Positions 5,000-6,988 of a stretch of DNA of 6,988 nucleotides are shown here, piece by piece. Position 1 is the stretch's first letter; every line of letters starts with the position of its first letter. The DNA comes from Thermoguttaceae bacterium (GTDB taxonomy: Bacteria > Planctomycetota > Planctomycetia > Pirellulales > Thermoguttaceae), in assembly GCA_017454585.1 (NCBI GenBank), contig JAFTCU010000041.1:1-6988 (forward strand). The letters are read 5' to 3'. The notes beneath the pieces were generated by a model, which made no database searches, had not been told where the DNA came from, and saw nothing but the letters and a program-made list of their open reading frames with translations. The translations under genes were made by a program, and so were the position numbers.

Positions 5000-6385
5000 A
5001 TGTTTTCACTATTAACTCCCCCGCCAGCAACGGAACCGCTTCCGGAAGAGCAGGTTCCCAGTACCTACCGCAAATACCGGCTTCAGGTTTTCATCGGAAT
5101 TTTTATCGGTTACGCCGCCTACTACCTCCTGAGAAAGAATTTCACGCTGGCCGGCCCGTACCTCACGGAACTCGGTTTCACGAAGACGGAGCTGGGCTTC
5201 GCGATGTCCGGCGTGGCTCTGGCGTATGGCGTCAGCAAATTCGTCATGGGGACCGTCTCCGACCGAAGCAACGCGCGGAATTTCCTCAGTCTTGGCCTCG
5301 TCGTGACGGCCGTCCTGACGATTCTCGCGGGCATTTTCGCCAGCCCGGCCTGGGTCGGTGAGGGGAAAATCTTCACGAAAAAATCGATCCTGCTCGTCTG
5401 GTTCGGGATCCAGTTCCTCATCGGCTGGTTCAGCGCGTGCGGTTGGCCGCCGTGCGGACGCGTCATGACGCACTGGTTCTCGCCGAGGGAACGCGGCCGA
5501 ACGATCGCCATCTGGAACGTGGCGCACAACGTGGGCGGCGGCCTGCTCGCCCCTCTGACCGCGTTCGGCGTCGGGATCTTTACGGTCGCGCATTGGGAAT
5601 ACGGCGTTTTCTACCTGCCGGCCTTCATTGCGCTGGGAATTGCTCTGTTGGCGTGGGCCCTCGTCCGCGACACACCGCAGTCGTGCGGTCTGCCGCCGAT
5701 CGAGGTCTTCCACGATGACTACCCGCCGGCGTATTCCGAAAAGAACGAGCAGGAACTGACGACGTACCAGATCGTCTTCCAGTACATTTTAAATAATCGC
5801 CTCCTCTGGTTCGTCGGGATCGCGAACGCGTTCGTGTATCTGCTGCGGTACGGGATCTCCGACTGGGCGCCGACTTATCTGGCGCAGGAGAAAGGGTACA
5901 GCATCGACGAATTCGGCTGGGCGTACTGCCTCTACGAGTTCGCGGCCATTCCCGGCACGCTGATCTGCGGGTGGATGAGCGACACGATATTCCGCGGGCG
6001 GCACGCGCTCACGTCGATCGTTTTCATGGCGCTGACGATCCCGTTCCTGCTTCTGTACTGGCTGAACCCGCTCGAGGCGAAGTGGCTGGATTTCCTCTCG
6101 CTGATCATGCTCGGGTTCCTGGTTTACGGCCCGGTGATGCTCATCGGCGTGCTGGCCCTCCAGATCGCACCGAAAAAAGCGGCGGGGACCTCGGCCGGCT
6201 TCATGAGTTTCTGGGGCTACTTCGTCGGAACGGCCTTCCTCGCGCAGTTCCTCATGGGCGTTTTGTTCGACCACTTCGGCTGGAACGGCGGTTTCATTTT
6301 CCTCGCCGTCGGCTGCGTACTTTCGATGGTCTTCCTCGGGATCGCCGCTTTGTCGGAGAAAAGCACTCAAACCCAAACAGAGTAA
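5000..6385 (+). CDS. glpT: Glycerol-3-phosphate:phosphate antiporter, GlpT-type MFS transporter
   Basis: Inner-membrane major-facilitator antiporter of the organophosphate:phosphate family; imports sn-glycerol-3-phosphate in exchange for phosphate. 461 residues against 452 in E. coli GlpT, from which remembered sequence matches run nearly end to end: TYRKYRLQVFIGIF (22-35), GYAAYYLLRKNF (37-48), VSDRSNAR (86-93), GWPPCGR (148-154), WNVAHNVGGG (172-181), RDTPQSCGLPPIE (223-235), VYLLRYGISDW (279-289), GTLICGWMSD (319-328), GPVMLIG (377-383) and APKKAAGT (390-397). Phosphate-binding residues Arg45, His176 (E. coli His165) and Arg283 (E. coli Arg269), with Lys80, are present. About twelve hydrophobic segments are seen, split by the central loop around 225-265. 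An insertion of about 11 residues lies near 115-127. The start aligns with the E. coli start although no Shine-Dalgarno precedes it. A related organophosphate is the main alternative substrate. Confidence 0.9.
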   Translation: MFSLLTPPPATEPLPEEQVPSTYRKYRLQVFIGIFIGYAAYYLLRKNFTLAGPYLTELGFTKTELGFAMSGVALAYGVSKFVMGTVSDRSNARNFLSLGLVVTAVLTILAGIFASPAWVGEGKIFTKKSILLVWFGIQFLIGWFSACGWPPCGRVMTHWFSPRERGRTIAIWNVAHNVGGGLLAPLTAFGVGIFTVAHWEYGVFYLPAFIALGIALLAWALVRDTPQSCGLPPIEVFHDDYPPAYSEKNEQELTTYQIVFQYILNNRLLWFVGIANAFVYLLRYGISDWAPTYLAQEKGYSIDEFGWAYCLYEFAAIPGTLICGWMSDTIFRGRHALTSIVFMALTIPFLLLYWLNPLEAKWLDFLSLIMLGFLVYGPVMLIGVLALQIAPKKAAGTSAGFMSFWGYFVGTAFLAQFLMGVLFDHFGWNGGFIFLAVGCVLSMVFLGIAALSEKSTQTQTE

Positions 6386-6395
6386 AGGACCCTGA

Positions 6396-6988
6396 ATGCT
6401 GACTTGCGCGATTATTTCCCTCGGTTGCCCCAAAAACCTGGTCGATAGTGAGCAGATGCTCGGTCTGCTTCAGGTGAACGGTCTGGAACCGGTTTACGAC
6501 GTCGAAGACGCTGACGTCGTGATCGTGAATACGTGCGGTTTTCTGGCGGCCTCGCGGGACGAAGCGATGGAAAATATTCAGGAAATGGAGGCCCTGCGGC
6601 ACGACCCGGACCAGAAATTGAAGTGCCTCATCGTTGCCGGATGCCTCGTGACCCGCGACAAGGCGGCGCTCATCGAGGCGTGCCCCGGGGTGGACGCTTT
6701 TCTGGACGTTTTCTCCCGGGATTCCGTTCTGGAAGCGGTTCAGAAGACGCTCGGCCTGAGCGGGGATTTCGGCGTCAAAACTCCCGAAAACGTTTTGCCG
6801 ATCGTGCAGATCGACGCGCAGGATGCCACGGCTCAGGAAACGGCCGCGCCCGAACCGCTGACGTTTTACGGCCACACCGAGGGGATCGCGTCGGACCCGC
6901 ACCGGTTCCCGCTCCTTCCGCCGCACGTCGCGTACCTGAAAATCGCGGAGGGGTGCAATCGCCGCTGCGCGTTCTGCGCCATTCCGAA
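6396..6988 (+). CDS. rimO: Ribosomal protein uS12 methylthiotransferase RimO, N-terminal part (3' truncated by window)
   Basis: Radical-SAM enzyme that adds a methylthio group to the beta carbon of a conserved aspartate in ribosomal protein uS12. The first 197 residues of about 440 or more are in the window. The methylthiotransferase domain (1-120) shows LGCPKNLVDSE (9-19), NTCGFL (45-50) and AGCL (81-84), with Cys11, Cys47 and Cys83 binding the auxiliary 4Fe-4S cluster. The radical-SAM domain opens with AYLKIAEGCNRRCAFCAIP (179-197), with Cys187, Cys191 and Cys194 as the CxxxCxxC triad. GCPKNLVDSE separates it from MiaB, which has a GCQMN version. The linker between domains (about 121-175) is longer than in E. 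coli RimO by my count. The start has AAAGGA (6384-6389) at 6-base spacing and lies 10 bases after the glpT stop, so the two are likely co-transcribed without an obvious functional link. Confidence 0.95.
   Translation, partial: MLTCAIISLGCPKNLVDSEQMLGLLQVNGLEPVYDVEDADVVIVNTCGFLAASRDEAMENIQEMEALRHDPDQKLKCLIVAGCLVTRDKAALIEACPGVDAFLDVFSRDSVLEAVQKTLGLSGDFGVKTPENVLPIVQIDAQDATAQETAAPEPLTFYGHTEGIASDPHRFPLLPPHVAYLKIAEGCNRRCAFCAIP

Noticed and set aside
5012..5713. Minus-strand open frame opposite glpT
   Set aside because: The protein is an Arg/Glu/Asp-rich low-complexity antisense translation, while glpT on the plus strand is conserved from end to end.
5789..6433. Minus-strand open frame opposite the glpT 3' end
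   Set aside because: It has the same charged low-complexity character and overlaps the glpT-rimO junction; no domain is seen.
6294..6926. Minus-strand open frame opposite rimO
   Set aside because: rimO on the plus strand carries all six expected cluster cysteines; this frame has no recognisable motif.

Overview
The window holds six protein-coding genes, two of them cut by the window edges, in a mostly GC-rich bacterial chromosome. The host looks like a member of the Planctomycetota-Verrucomicrobiota-Lentisphaerota group. That is inferred from a Tat-exported Gfo/Idh/MocA oxidoreductase of the type abundant there, from a secreted alpha/beta hydrolase of a similar type, and from several genes that lack a clear Shine-Dalgarno sequence. 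No phylogenetic marker was searched.

Layout, left to right. (1) 1-381 is the 3' end of ppdK (pyruvate, phosphate dikinase), followed by an 11-bp hairpin that probably ends its transcript. (2) 485-2376 is a two-gene type II restriction-modification operon. Its endonuclease is recognisably of the EcoRV family, with catalytic residues, Q-loop and R-loop conserved. A D12/alpha-class N6-adenine methyltransferase overlaps it by an ATGA junction. The block is clearly richer in A+T than its flanks. (3) 2403-2436 is a strong bidirectional terminator between the convergent methyltransferase and oxidoreductase genes. (4) 2451-4787, minus strand, carries two exported enzymes: a Sec-exported alpha/beta hydrolase (promoter-proximal), then a Tat-exported Gfo/Idh/MocA oxidoreductase. 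(5) 4788-4999 is a divergent promoter region with good sigma70-type promoters in both directions, a G-rich tract and a leader hairpin. (6) 5000-6988, plus strand, is glpT (glycerol-3-phosphate:phosphate antiporter), followed after 10 bases by the 5' part of rimO (ribosomal protein uS12 methylthiotransferase).

How the parts relate. The restriction-modification pair is a defence cassette sitting cleanly between housekeeping genes, with its own candidate promoter and terminator and no mobility gene in view. From the preserved EcoRV DNA-contact loops I predict recognition of GATATC; I saw no exact GATATC by eye in the window. The two exported enzymes may act together on an extracytoplasmic ester or sugar substrate, but nothing shows which one. 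glpT and rimO share a transcript by spacing only.

The most interesting items are the EcoRV-type endonuclease outside its usual setting with an unusual methyltransferase partner (DTPY instead of DPPY), a candidate promoter whose -10 lies in the loop of the ppdK terminator hairpin, the structured Shine-Dalgarno-less leader of glpT, and a hydrolase whose oxyanion-hole HGGGW motif has become DSGCW.
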